Program-made: the position numbers and the translations under genes
Notes under the pieces: generated by a model
The model's database searches: none
Seen by the model: the letters and a program-made list of their open reading frames with translations, nothing else
Told to the model about the DNA's origin: nothing
Origin: Nonomuraea muscovyensis
GTDB taxonomy: Bacteria; Actinomycetota; Actinomycetes; Streptosporangiales; Streptosporangiaceae
Length of the DNA stretch: 64,000 nucleotides
Direction: 5' to 3'
Assembly (NCBI RefSeq): GCF_014207745.1
Contig: NZ_JACHJB010000001.1
Coordinates: forward strand, 3,224,001-3,288,000
Part shown: positions 16,627 through 27,293 of the stretch, piece after piece
How the letters are laid out: each line of letters opens with the position of its first letter
Numbering within the stretch: the stretch's first letter is position 1

Positions 16627-16652
16627 GTTTCTACAGTCTGACGGCAATCGGA

Positions 16653-16706
16653 TACCGGTAACGAGAGCCCCTGCATACTGGTATTGACGCTACCCGGCTA
16701 CCGGTT
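16653..16706. promoter_or_regulatory. Three TACYGGTW sites at 23-bp spacing
   Basis: TACCGGTA (16653), TACTGGTA (16676) and TACCGGTT (16699) are spaced exactly 23 bp apart, about two helical turns. They lie in the 118-bp gap between the divergent MFS exporter and MmyB-type regulator, so they are candidate operators of that regulator. Confidence 0.55.
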
Positions 16707-16744
16707 CCCGGGCGGCCCCACCGGACCCACGGGGAGACGCGACA

Positions 16745-17566
16745 GTGGCAGAGGCGAAGCGGACCGACCTGGCGGCGTTCCTGCGCACCCGCCGCGAACG
16801 CATCACCCCCGAGATGGTCGATCTGGCCCCCGGGCCGCGCAGGCGCACGCCCGGCCTGCGCCGCGAGGAGGTCGCCCAGCTCGCCGGGGTGGGCGTGACC
16901 TGGTACACGTGGCTGGAGCAGGGGCGGCCGATCAACGCCAGCACCCAGGTGCTTGACGCCATCGCCCGCACGCTCCGGCTCGACAACGCCGAGTGGCAGC
17001 ACCTCTACCGGCTGGCCGGCCACAACGCCGGCGTGCCCGCCGGCGACGCCGTACGGGTGACGCCGCAGATCCAGGAGATCCTCGACCAGCTCGACCCGAT
17101 GCCGGCCTGCCTGTCCAACAGCCGCTGCGACGTGCTCGCCTGGAACTCCGCCTACGCCGTGTTGGTGCCCGAGGTGGTCCAGGCGCCGGAGGGGGAGCGC
17201 AACACGCTCTGGCAGAACTGCGTGTCCACCAAGCTGTCGGCCATGCTGGTCAACCGCGAGCAGGAGCTGCCCGGCGTGATCGCGGTGTTCCGCGGCGCCT
17301 ACAGCCGCCACGCCGACGACCCGTGCTGGCAGGGCTTCGTCACCAGGCTGAGCGCGGCCAGCCCGGAGTTCGCGCGGCTGTGGGCCCGGCAGGACGTCGC
17401 CGAGCCGGGTCCCCGCGAGAAGCTCATGAAGCACGAGCGGGTCGGCGAGATGCGGTTCACCACCACGATCCTCCACTCGCCGGCCCCCGAGACCCGCATG
17501 GTGATCTACAGCCCCATGGACGACGGCACCCGCGCCGCGATCGACCGGCTGCTTACCGAGACCTGA
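16745..17566 (+). CDS. XRE regulator with MmyB-type ligand domain
   Basis: A 273-residue regulator. The N-terminal helix-turn-helix (about 9-85) has the typical RRTPGLRREEVAQLAGVGVTWYTWLEQGR. The C-terminal MmyB-like domain (about 105-270) contains DVLAWNSAYAVL and ends in a beta-rich part (RFTTTILHSPAPETRMVIYSP). Members bind small hydrophobic ligands and usually control an adjacent divergent gene; here that is the MFS exporter. A GTG start follows GGGGAGACGC. Confidence 0.91.
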   Translation: MAEAKRTDLAAFLRTRRERITPEMVDLAPGPRRRTPGLRREEVAQLAGVGVTWYTWLEQGRPINASTQVLDAIARTLRLDNAEWQHLYRLAGHNAGVPAGDAVRVTPQIQEILDQLDPMPACLSNSRCDVLAWNSAYAVLVPEVVQAPEGERNTLWQNCVSTKLSAMLVNREQELPGVIAVFRGAYSRHADDPCWQGFVTRLSAASPEFARLWARQDVAEPGPREKLMKHERVGEMRFTTTILHSPAPETRMVIYSPMDDGTRAAIDRLLTET

Positions 17567-17637
17567 CCTCGGCGTGACACCGGGCCTCATGGCATGCTCG
17601 ATCCTTGACCCACCGGATCCAGCAGAAGTGGCGACAT

Positions 17638-18714
17638 ATGAGACTCCCCCCTGCCGCCGCGGCTGTGGCTCTCGCCGCCGCGCTCACAGCGTGCTCCGCT
17701 GCCGAGTCCGAGACCCCGGAGCGCCGCGGCGAGACGGCCACCGCCGAGGCGACGTCACCGAGCCCCAAGCCGTCGCGGGTGCGCAAACCGTTCACGATCG
17801 CGTTCGGCGGTGACGTGCACTTCGAAGGCGGCCTGCGGGCGCGGCTGAACAGCCCCCGCACCGCGCTCGGGCCGATCGCCGGCGTGCTGCGCGACGCCGA
17901 CCTGGCGATGGTCAACCTGGAGACGGCGATCACCACCGGCGGCACTCCGGCGCCGGGCAAGCAGTTCGCCTTCCGGGCGCCGGCCAGCGCCTTCACCGCG
18001 CTCAAGGCCGCCGGGGTGGACGTGGTGTCGATGGCCAACAACCACGGCATGGACTTCATGGAGACCGGCCTGGCCGACTCGCTGGCCGCCATCAAACGGT
18101 CGAAGTATCCCGTGGTGGGCATCGGCAGGAACGACACCGAGGCGTACCGGCCCTTCCGCAGGGTCGTCAACGGCAACCGGGTGTCGATCATCGGGGCCAC
18201 CCAGGTGCTCGACGACCACCTCATCCCCGCCTGGACGGCGACGCCCGACAAGGGCGGGCTCGCCTCGGCCAAGAACGAGACGCGCCTGCTCCGGGCCGTA
18301 CGGCAGGCGCGCAAGCAGTCCGACACCGTGATCGTGCACCTGCACTGGGGCACCGAGATGCAGAAGTGCCCCAACCCGGCGCAGCTCTCGCTCGCCCCCA
18401 AGCTGGTCAAGGCGGGCGCCGACGTGGTGGTCGGCGGGCACGCGCACATCCTGCTCGGCGCCGGCTACCTCGGCAACGCCTACGTCAGCTACGGCCTGGG
18501 CAACTTCGTCTTCTACCACTCCAGCCCGGCGACCACCGGGCGGACCGGGGTGCTCACGCTCACCCTCAACGGCCGCAAGGTGCTCAAGGACACGTGGACC
18601 CCGGCGACCATCCAGGGCGGCGTCCCCGTCCCCATGACCGGCTCGGCCCGCACCCAGGCGGTCGCCGACTGGAAGGCGCTGCGCTCCTGCACCGGTCTGT
18701 CCACCCGGCCCTGA
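17638..18714 (+). CDS. CapA-family secreted lipoprotein
   Basis: A 358-residue member of the CapA (PgsA-like) metallophosphatase-fold family linked to poly-gamma-glutamate capsule, although many actinomycete copies have unknown roles. A signal peptide ends in the lipobox LTAC with Cys19 as lipid anchor. Motifs include AFGGDVHFEG, NLETAIT, SMANNHGMDF, HLHWGTE and GGHAHILLG. The ATG at 17638 is the start nearest the signal peptide; a longer frame adds a non-signal extension. No pgs synthase is adjacent. Confidence 0.88.
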   Translation: MRLPPAAAAVALAAALTACSAAESETPERRGETATAEATSPSPKPSRVRKPFTIAFGGDVHFEGGLRARLNSPRTALGPIAGVLRDADLAMVNLETAITTGGTPAPGKQFAFRAPASAFTALKAAGVDVVSMANNHGMDFMETGLADSLAAIKRSKYPVVGIGRNDTEAYRPFRRVVNGNRVSIIGATQVLDDHLIPAWTATPDKGGLASAKNETRLLRAVRQARKQSDTVIVHLHWGTEMQKCPNPAQLSLAPKLVKAGADVVVGGHAHILLGAGYLGNAYVSYGLGNFVFYHSSPATTGRTGVLTLTLNGRKVLKDTWTPATIQGGVPVPMTGSARTQAVADWKALRSCTGLSTRP

Positions 18715-18755
18715 CCGGCTATGTTCGGGAAGGGGGCCGACAGCGGGAGGTCGCG

Positions 18756-20486
18756 ATGCGGTGGGTCGAGTCCGGTGACGTGCGGCTGGCACTCGTCGAG
18801 GAGGGCGACCCCGCCCGGCCGACGGTCCTGCTCCTGCACGGCTACCCCGACACCCACCGGGTCTGGGACGAGGTCGCCGAACGGCTGCGCGACCGCTTCC
18901 ATGTGATCCGCTACGACGTGCGCGGCGCGGGGAGCTCCGGCGCGCCGGCCGACCACCGGCACTACGACCTCGGCCACCTGTCCGCCGACCTCGCCGCCGT
19001 GCTCGACGAGATCGGCAAGCCCGCCGTCCACCTGGCCGGCCACGACTGGGGCTCGCTGCAGGGCTGGGACGCGGTGACCAGGCCGGGCATCCGCGAGCGC
19101 GTCGCGTCCTTCACCAGCCTCGGTGGGCCCGGACTCGACCAGACGGCGCCGTTCCTGCGGCACGGCAGGCCCGCCGAGGTAGCCGCCCAGCGCGCCCGGT
19201 CCTGGTACATCGGCGCCTTCCAGCTCCCGGTGCTGCCCGAGCTGGCCTGGCGGACCTTCGTGCCCGCGATGCTGGAGCGGACCCTGCGGCTGCGTGACGG
19301 GGTCGGCCCCCGGCCCGGCCATCCCGCCGCCACGCTGGCCAGGGACGCCGCGAACGGGCTGTGGCTCTACCGGTGCAACAGCGCGGGCCGGCGGCCCCGC
19401 CGCGACCCGCGCGTCGACGTTCCGGTGCAGCTCATCGAGGCCACCCGCGACTCGTTCGTCACCCCGGCCCTGCTCGCCTCGCTCACCCGGTGGGCGCCCC
19501 GGTGCTGGCACCGCAGGGTCGTCGCGGGTCACTGGGCGCACCGCGGCCGCCCAGGCGTGGTCGCCAGGATGATCGCCGAGTTCGCCGACCATGTGGACGG
19601 GCGCGTGGAGGGGCGCGTGGACGGCGGCGGGGTCGAGGGGAGCCTGCGCCGGGCCCGGGTCGTGCCGGGACGCGGGGCGTTCGGTGACCGGCTGGTGGTC
19701 GTCACGGGCGCGGGGAGCGGCATCGGCCGGGCCACCGCCCGCGCGTTCGCCGCCCACGGGGCCGAGGTCGTCTGCGCCGACATCGACGCGGCCGCCGCCG
19801 CGCGCACCGCCGGTGACATCGCCAAGGACCTGTCCGGCACGGCGCACGCCCGGTGGGTCGACGTCGGCGACGCCACCGCGATGGAGTCCTTCGCCCAGGA
19901 CGTACGCGACCGGTACGGCGTGCCCGACATCCTGGTCAACAACGCCGGCAGCGTCGTCAGCGGCCCCTTCCTCGACCACTCGACCGACGACTGGCGCAGG
20001 ACCCTCGACGTCAACCTATGGGGCGTCGTCCACGGCTGCCGGCTGTTCGGCGCCCAGATGGCCGAGCGCGGCGAGGGCGGCCACATCGTCAACATCGCCT
20101 CCATGGCCGCGTTCGCCCCGACGGTCGTGCTGCCCGCCTACTCGGCGGCCAAGGCGGCGGTGAAGACGCTCAGCGAGTGCCTGCGGGCCGAACTGGCCGG
20201 CCTGGGCATCGGTGTCAGCGCCGTCTGCCCCGGGCTCGTGTCGACGGCCATCGCCCGCAACGCCACCTACGTCGGCCCCGACCTGCGCGGCCTCGCCGAG
20301 AAGGGGGCCGAGCTGCGCGGCTACCCGCCCGAGCGCGTCGCGGCCCACATCCTGCGGGCCGTCCACCGCGACCAGGCCGTCGTCCCCGTCAACACCGAGG
20401 CCAAGCTCGGCTACGCCCTGTCGCGGGTCTTCCCCGGAGCCATGCGCGGCATCGCCCGGCTGTCCGCCGCCGCCAGAAATCTGTAA
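18756..20486 (+). CDS. Alpha/beta hydrolase-SDR fusion, EphD-like
   Basis: A 576-residue two-domain protein. Residues 1-285 are an epoxide-hydrolase-like alpha/beta hydrolase (HGYPDTHRVWDEVAE; AGHDWGS with nucleophile D97). Residues 311-576 are an SDR (TGAGSGIG from T317, NNAG, catalytic Y462 in PAYSAAK). The same order occurs in Mycobacterium EphD, an epoxide hydrolase involved in mycolic acid metabolism. This host probably lacks mycolic acids, so the substrate differs. The ATG follows GGGAGG by 5 nt. A TetR gene follows on the same strand. Confidence 0.9.
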   Translation: MRWVESGDVRLALVEEGDPARPTVLLLHGYPDTHRVWDEVAERLRDRFHVIRYDVRGAGSSGAPADHRHYDLGHLSADLAAVLDEIGKPAVHLAGHDWGSLQGWDAVTRPGIRERVASFTSLGGPGLDQTAPFLRHGRPAEVAAQRARSWYIGAFQLPVLPELAWRTFVPAMLERTLRLRDGVGPRPGHPAATLARDAANGLWLYRCNSAGRRPRRDPRVDVPVQLIEATRDSFVTPALLASLTRWAPRCWHRRVVAGHWAHRGRPGVVARMIAEFADHVDGRVEGRVDGGGVEGSLRRARVVPGRGAFGDRLVVVTGAGSGIGRATARAFAAHGAEVVCADIDAAAAARTAGDIAKDLSGTAHARWVDVGDATAMESFAQDVRDRYGVPDILVNNAGSVVSGPFLDHSTDDWRRTLDVNLWGVVHGCRLFGAQMAERGEGGHIVNIASMAAFAPTVVLPAYSAAKAAVKTLSECLRAELAGLGIGVSAVCPGLVSTAIARNATYVGPDLRGLAEKGAELRGYPPERVAAHILRAVHRDQAVVPVNTEAKLGYALSRVFPGAMRGIARLSAAARNL

Positions 20487-20527
20487 TCGGCGGGTGACGA
20501 TCGGCTGCTTCGGGAGAAGATGAGGAC

Positions 20528-21187
20528 GTGCCGACCCCCCAGACTGATGACTGCACCAGCGCCCCGTCATTGCGGCGACAGCCCAGCCAGCGCCGCAGCG
20601 CCCGCCGGGTCCAGCGCATGCTCGACGCCTGCGCCGCCCTGCTCGACGAGAGCGGCTACGAGGCGCTGTCGACGACCCGCATCGCCGAACGCGCCGGTGT
20701 CGCGATCGGCTCCGTCTACCAGTTCTTCCCCGACAAGCGGGCGATCACCCAGGAGCTGACCCGGCGCAACGTCGAGCAGTTCGTCTCCCGGGTGGGGCAT
20801 CGCTTCATCGAGGAGGACTACCGCGGCTGGTGGGAGGCGGTCGACGCGATCATCGACGAGTACGTCGACATGCACCGGACCGTTCCGGGTTTCAGGAGCC
20901 TCCACTTCGGCGACGCGGTGGACCTCAACCTGCTCGACTCCGACTCCGACAACAACACGGTCATCGCCGGGCGGCTGCGCGGGCTGCTGCTCAACGAGTT
21001 CGGGCTGGCCGACAGCCATGAGCTGGACGTGGCGATGCTGGTGGCCGTCGAGGCGGGCGACGCGGTGCTCAAGCTGGCCTTCCGGCGGGATCCCGCCGGC
21101 GAGCCGGAGATCATCGACGCGGCCAAGCAGCTCATCCGCGGCTTCCTGTCGCGCCAGCTCCGCTCCTGGTCGCCCCGTCCCGCCTAG
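20528..21187 (+). CDS. TetR-family repressor
   Basis: A 219-residue TetR regulator. The N-terminal helix-turn-helix (about 25-75) is RVQRMLDACAALL, ESGYEALSTTRIAERAGVAIGSVYQFFPDKRA. The C-terminal domain is ligand-binding and of unknown specificity. A GTG start at 20528 follows GGGAGAAG. It lies 41 bp after the EphD-like gene, so it may control that gene. Its stop overlaps the convergent SUKH gene by 4 bp. Confidence 0.92.
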   Translation: MPTPQTDDCTSAPSLRRQPSQRRSARRVQRMLDACAALLDESGYEALSTTRIAERAGVAIGSVYQFFPDKRAITQELTRRNVEQFVSRVGHRFIEEDYRGWWEAVDAIIDEYVDMHRTVPGFRSLHFGDAVDLNLLDSDSDNNTVIAGRLRGLLLNEFGLADSHELDVAMLVAVEAGDAVLKLAFRRDPAGEPEIIDAAKQLIRGFLSRQLRSWSPRPA

Positions 21188-22023
21188 GTCCAGACGGGCT
21201 CCCCGAGGTGTGTCGTCGCCGACAGCACCCGGCAGCCCATGCGGCGGGCCGCGTCGAACAGCGTGACCCGAGCCCGCTCGGCGTCCTCGGGCGGGAAGGC
21301 GAGCCGGATCTGGTGGCCGTAGACCGTCTCGTAGGTCAGCGACCAGCCGAGGTCCGTGGCGGCGAAGTGGTCCTGCCGCGCGCCGTCCTCGTCGCTGTGG
21401 CCGCCCCGGTCCGCCGTGGGCGCGAGCGCGTCCCGCAGGATCCGCAGCCGCTCGTGGTAGGGCAACTCGCCCTCGGACAGCCTGACGGAGACGTGTTCGC
21501 GCTCGCGGAACGGCTCGAACCACGGCGACGGCTCGACCTCGCCGGGCAGGATCGGCGTGCTGATCCGCCCGGTCAACCAGCCGTGGAGGAACTCCACCGC
21601 GCCGACGTCGAACGCGTCGTAGGCGACGCTGCGTGGATTCCAGACCACGACGCCCCAGTCGTCCGGTTCTCCGCCGGTCAGCCAGCAGAGCGAGTCGCCG
21701 TTGTCGGTGCCCGCCCACTCCAGCAGCCCACCGGGCTCCGGATGGAACGGGTAGGGGCATTCGTCGGGATACCTCTCACGGAAGGACCGCTCTCTGTCGA
21801 GCAGCCGCCGAGCGCGCTGGAGCAACAGGTCGTGAGCGCCGAACGGGGTCAGCGGCGTGATGAAGTCGACGAACTGGCCGAGCCCGTAGCGCTCGACGAG
21901 CGTCTTGAAGTCGGCGGGCAACCCGAGCCCGAGGACGGCCTCGACCGCGCTCCAGTCGCCGTGCGCGTCGACCGGTTCGGCGGGCGGCGGCACGAGGCGG
22001 AGCAACTCCTCAATCGTCGTCAC
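21184..22023 (-). CDS. SMI1/KNR4 (SUKH) family protein
   Basis: A 279-residue protein with an N-terminal SUKH domain (about 1-150): LGLPADFKTLVERYGLG, FGAHDLL, then WAGTDNGDSLCWLTGG. SUKH proteins often act as immunity proteins to polymorphic toxins, but standalone chromosomal copies also exist; no toxin gene is adjacent. The remaining C-terminal half (about 150-279) looks like a second alpha/beta domain. It is convergent with the TetR gene. Confidence 0.82.
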   Translation of the reverse strand: MTTIEELLRLVPPPAEPVDAHGDWSAVEAVLGLGLPADFKTLVERYGLGQFVDFITPLTPFGAHDLLLQRARRLLDRERSFRERYPDECPYPFHPEPGGLLEWAGTDNGDSLCWLTGGEPDDWGVVVWNPRSVAYDAFDVGAVEFLHGWLTGRISTPILPGEVEPSPWFEPFREREHVSVRLSEGELPYHERLRILRDALAPTADRGGHSDEDGARQDHFAATDLGWSLTYETVYGHQIRLAFPPEDAERARVTLFDAARRMGCRVLSATTHLGEPVWT

Positions 22024-22121
22024 GGCCCGCGAGTGTACCGAGCCCGCGCCGCCGGACGGCGTCCGGCCAACTACGCCGCCGGACGCCTTTCGGCGGCATG
22101 GTTCGCCGGCGGGCAGGTGCG

Positions 22122-22370
22122 CTATCGCGGAGTGCGCGGCTTCTCGGCGACGGAGGCGGGACCGCGCAGGCAGGGAGCGGGGAACGACACGGGCCGGGTG
22201 TCCTCGCGGACCATCCGCGCGTTCAGCCGGGCCTCGACGGCGCGCAGGTTGCGCTCGGCCGTCTCGACGGCCTCCAGCCGGGCCGAGAGGTAGCCGGACG
22301 CGCCCGGGATCACAGCAGAGAGGACGATGGCGCAGCCCAACGCGAAGGTCATCTGTTTGGACATGCCCAT
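22122..22370 (-). CDS. Small membrane-anchored protein
   Basis: An 82-residue protein with one N-terminal hydrophobic segment (MTFALGCAIVLSAVIPGASG) followed by a charged helix (RLEAVETAERNLRAVEARLNAR), suggesting a signal anchor and short coiled coil. The ATG at 22370 has GGGGG about 6 nt upstream. An open frame runs upstream to 22502 but has no signal-like start. Function unknown. Confidence 0.5.
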   Translation of the reverse strand: MGMSKQMTFALGCAIVLSAVIPGASGYLSARLEAVETAERNLRAVEARLNARMVREDTRPVSFPAPCLRGPASVAEKPRTPR

Positions 22371-22531
22371 GACGGCCCCCTCGGCTTGCGGCGCGCGACG
22401 GCAGTTATGCCCGAGGGGCGGAGCGACACGCCGATCTCCGTCAGGCTTTGACCTGACAGTGGCGAAGTCGTGGCCGATCGGCGATGTGCATTGCCGGGGC
22501 AAACCGGCAAGGGGCTCGGTAGTCTCGCGGT

Positions 22532-23062
22532 GTGGCGCATGTGACCCGTGAGCACCTTGATCGCCTGCTTGAGCAGGCCCTGCTGGCCGACGACCACGGC
22601 TCCTTGGCCCAGCGGCTGTACGACGTCGCGCTCGGCTATTCCTCGGGCGACGTCTCCAGGGCGTCCATCCTGGTCCTGGCGGCCGAGGAGTGGCGAGCGG
22701 CCGGGCAGCCCGCGCGGGCGATGGAGTGCTTCCAGCGCGCGGTGGAGGACGGTGGCGAGTCGATCGTCGACCCGCGTGCCGGCATCGCCGACACGCTGTT
22801 CGAGCTCGAACGGCCCGACGAGGCGAGGGAGGTCATCGAAACGATCAGAGCGGAGGGCGGCGTCACCACGCCGACCGCCCACACGATCGCCGAGACCCTC
22901 GTCGCCTACGGCGACCTGCGGGCCGGGCTCGAATGGGTGACGCAGGCCGTGCTGGCCAGCGACGAGGACGACCCCGAGCACGTGGCGCTGCTGCGCACCC
23001 GCTACCGCATCAGGGTCGACCTGGGGCTGCCGGAAGACGAGCTCGACGCGCTGGTGTCCTGA
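22532..23062 (+). CDS. TPR-like conserved hypothetical protein
   Basis: A 176-residue acidic, alpha-helical protein. Repeated helix pairs (AAEEWRAAGQPARAMECFQRA; GIADTLFELERPDEAREVIETI; AETLVAYGDLRAGLEWVTQA) resemble tetratricopeptide repeats, typical of protein-binding scaffolds. No enzymatic motif is visible. A GTG at 22532 is used. A terminator hairpin follows the gene. Confidence 0.7.
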   Translation: MAHVTREHLDRLLEQALLADDHGSLAQRLYDVALGYSSGDVSRASILVLAAEEWRAAGQPARAMECFQRAVEDGGESIVDPRAGIADTLFELERPDEAREVIETIRAEGGVTTPTAHTIAETLVAYGDLRAGLEWVTQAVLASDEDDPEHVALLRTRYRIRVDLGLPEDELDALVS

Positions 23063-23076
23063 GCGCCGGCGCGACA

Positions 23077-23103
23077 GGGCCGCGACCGTGAGGGCCGCGG
23101 CCC
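23077..23103 (+). terminator. Terminator after the TPR-like gene
   Basis: Eight-bp stem GGGCCGCG/CGCGGCCC, followed by GTTTCG, about 15 bp after the stop at 23062. Confidence 0.6.
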
Positions 23104-23234
23104 GTTTCGTGCTGTCCCGGATCGCCGATGATGTGGTCTCGGTGCCCCCGGACGGTCTGCCGCGCGGTTTCGGGCGGTCCTGATGGCCTGCCGAGGAGGG
23201 GACACTCCTCTTACCTGAGAAGGCGGTCGCCGGG

Positions 23235-24029
23235 TCAGTCGAGGCCCAGGCCGGGCAGCACGCCGTCTACCGCGTCCAGGGCCGGGGGCTGCGGCAGGCC
23301 CGGCACGCTCGGCACGTCCGGGAGGGTCTCGCCCTTCTGGTAGGTCCTGGGGGCGATCCGCCGGCGGTCCGGGCTCACCGGACGGTGCGCGGTCGAGTCC
23401 GCCGGGCGCCGCGCGGACGAGGCCGCACCCGCCACCGGTACGCCGCCGAACGACATGCCGCTGGGCACGACGGGCAGCACGGGGAGACCGGGCAGGTCGG
23501 GCGCCGGGCTGACCGTGGAGACGTCGGGCAGGCCGGCGGGGTTGGGGACGGCCGGCTTCGCCGGCACGTGCGAGTCGACGGCAGTCCCGCCCTCGCCGGC
23601 CTCGGCCGCACCGGTCTGGGCCTCGCCGGTCTGGGTCTCGCCGGTCTGGGCGGAGCCCTTGCCCTCGCCGCGCCCCTTCCCCTTCCCGTTGCCCTTGCCG
23701 CCCTTGCCGCCCGTACGGCCCTCGCCGCCGTCCTCGTGGTCTCGGGCGGGGCTTCCCGTGATGGCGCTGTCCGTTGGAGCCGAGCCGTCCGGAACGCGGC
23801 CGTTCAGGCCCGTCAGTCCGAGGCGCTGGGCGGTCCGCGTGACCAGCCTCGACAGTTCCTCGTCGTCGGCGAGCCGCTCGCCGGTGGCGCGGGTGAGCTC
23901 GTCGCAGGCCGACGCGGCGACTGAGTCGACGGACGCCGGCCTGCACGTGTCGGCGCTCACCGGGCCCACCCCCGGCCAGCTCACCCCCGCGGTCAGAGCG
24001 GCCACCGCAATGATGTTCCGAGATGCCAC
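23235..24029 (-). CDS. Secreted low-complexity Gly/Lys/Pro-rich protein
   Basis: A 264-residue predicted exported protein. A signal-like N-terminus (IIAVAALTAGVSWPGVGPVSADT) leads to a helical stretch with two Cys. A Gly/Lys-rich block (GGKGGKGNGKGKGRGEGKG), a short repeat (TGETQTGEAQTG, from 15-bp tandem repeats at 23611-23655) and a proline-rich tail follow. The GTG at 24029 is preceded by GGGGG and fits the signal peptide; a longer frame to 24299 adds an implausible N-terminus. Function unknown. Confidence 0.6.
   Translation of the reverse strand: MASRNIIAVAALTAGVSWPGVGPVSADTCRPASVDSVAASACDELTRATGERLADDEELSRLVTRTAQRLGLTGLNGRVPDGSAPTDSAITGSPARDHEDGGEGRTGGKGGKGNGKGKGRGEGKGSAQTGETQTGEAQTGAAEAGEGGTAVDSHVPAKPAVPNPAGLPDVSTVSPAPDLPGLPVLPVVPSGMSFGGVPVAGAASSARRPADSTAHRPVSPDRRRIAPRTYQKGETLPDVPSVPGLPQPPALDAVDGVLPGLGLD
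23611..23655. repeat. Three 15-bp tandem repeats inside the secreted-protein gene
   Basis: Consensus CCGGTCTGGGYCTCG at 23611, 23626 and 23641; the last copy diverges at its 3' end. They keep the reading frame and encode a TGE-type repeat. Confidence 0.7.
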
Positions 24030-24363
24030 TTCACGTCCCCCTGATCGTGTTTCGGCGATCCGATGAAGCGCCAAGCTAGTCAGGGAGGCGAAGAGCGGAG
24101 AGCTGCTTGCCCGAAGGCTGGGGCAGACCTTACCGACGATCGGGCGGCATGACCGTCGGTTGCCCGGCCCGAGCCCGCGAGAGGGAGCGCCGTCGACAGC
24201 CCCCGTCGCCGCGGCCACCACGTCCGCCGCGTCTTCGGGGTTCTGGCAGCGGCGCAGGGCGTCGTCAGGTCCGTGTCCACGATGCCGAGGGCATGACATC
24301 CGTCCCCGGAAAAGACGGAAGCCCGCGGCCGAAGGGCCTGCGGGCTTCCTGGGGCGCCGGACG
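24030..24363. other. 334-bp region between clpB and the secreted-protein gene
   Basis: It holds the clpB terminator hairpin near its right end and probably the promoter of the leftward secreted-protein gene. No convincing gene or repeat is seen otherwise. Confidence 0.5.
24317..24349 (-). terminator. Terminator of the dnaK-clpB operon
   Basis: Stem GGAAGCCCGC/GCGGGCTTCC plus inner GGCC pairing, 15 bp after the clpB stop; on the minus strand it is followed by a T-rich GTCTTTTCC. Confidence 0.8.
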
Positions 24364-26934
<2,571 letters not shown>

Positions 26935-26939
26935 CTGTT

Positions 26940-27290
26940 CTAGGCCCCCGGTGGCAGCTCGTAGCGGATCAGCGCCTTGACCATCTGCATCTCGGCGCGC
27001 AGGCGGAGAACCTCCTCGCGCAGCCGCAGAGCTTCGTTCTCCAGCTCCAGGATCCGCTTGATGCCGGCGAGGTTGATGCCCTCCTCCTGGGAGAGGCGCT
27101 GCACCTCGCGCAGCTGGACGATGTCGCGTGTCGAATAGAGACGGCCGCGCCCGGCCGTGCGACCCGGGCAGACCAGGCCGAGCCGGTCGTACTGCCGCAA
27201 CGTCTGCGGATGCAGGCCCGACAGCTGGGCGGCCACCGAGATCACATAGACGGGAGTGTCGTCGGACAGGTCGAAATAGTTGGCGTCCAT
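26940..27290 (-). CDS. hspR: Heat-shock repressor HspR
   Basis: A 116-residue MerR-fold repressor of the dnaK operon. The winged helix includes [30 protein letters not shown] and [13 protein letters not shown], followed by a C-terminal coiled coil ([20 protein letters not shown]). HspR binds HAIR sites, and DnaK acts as its co-repressor. HAIR sites lie upstream of dnaK at 31020-31039 and 31070-31090. It sits between dnaJ (3-bp gap) and clpB (5-bp gap) and thus controls its own synthesis. Confidence 0.96.
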   Translation of the reverse strand: MDANYFDLSDDTPVYVISVAAQLSGLHPQTLRQYDRLGLVCPGRTAGRGRLYSTRDIVQLREVQRLSQEEGINLAGIKRILELENEALRLREEVLRLRAEMQMVKALIRYELPPGA

Positions 27291-27293
27291 CGG

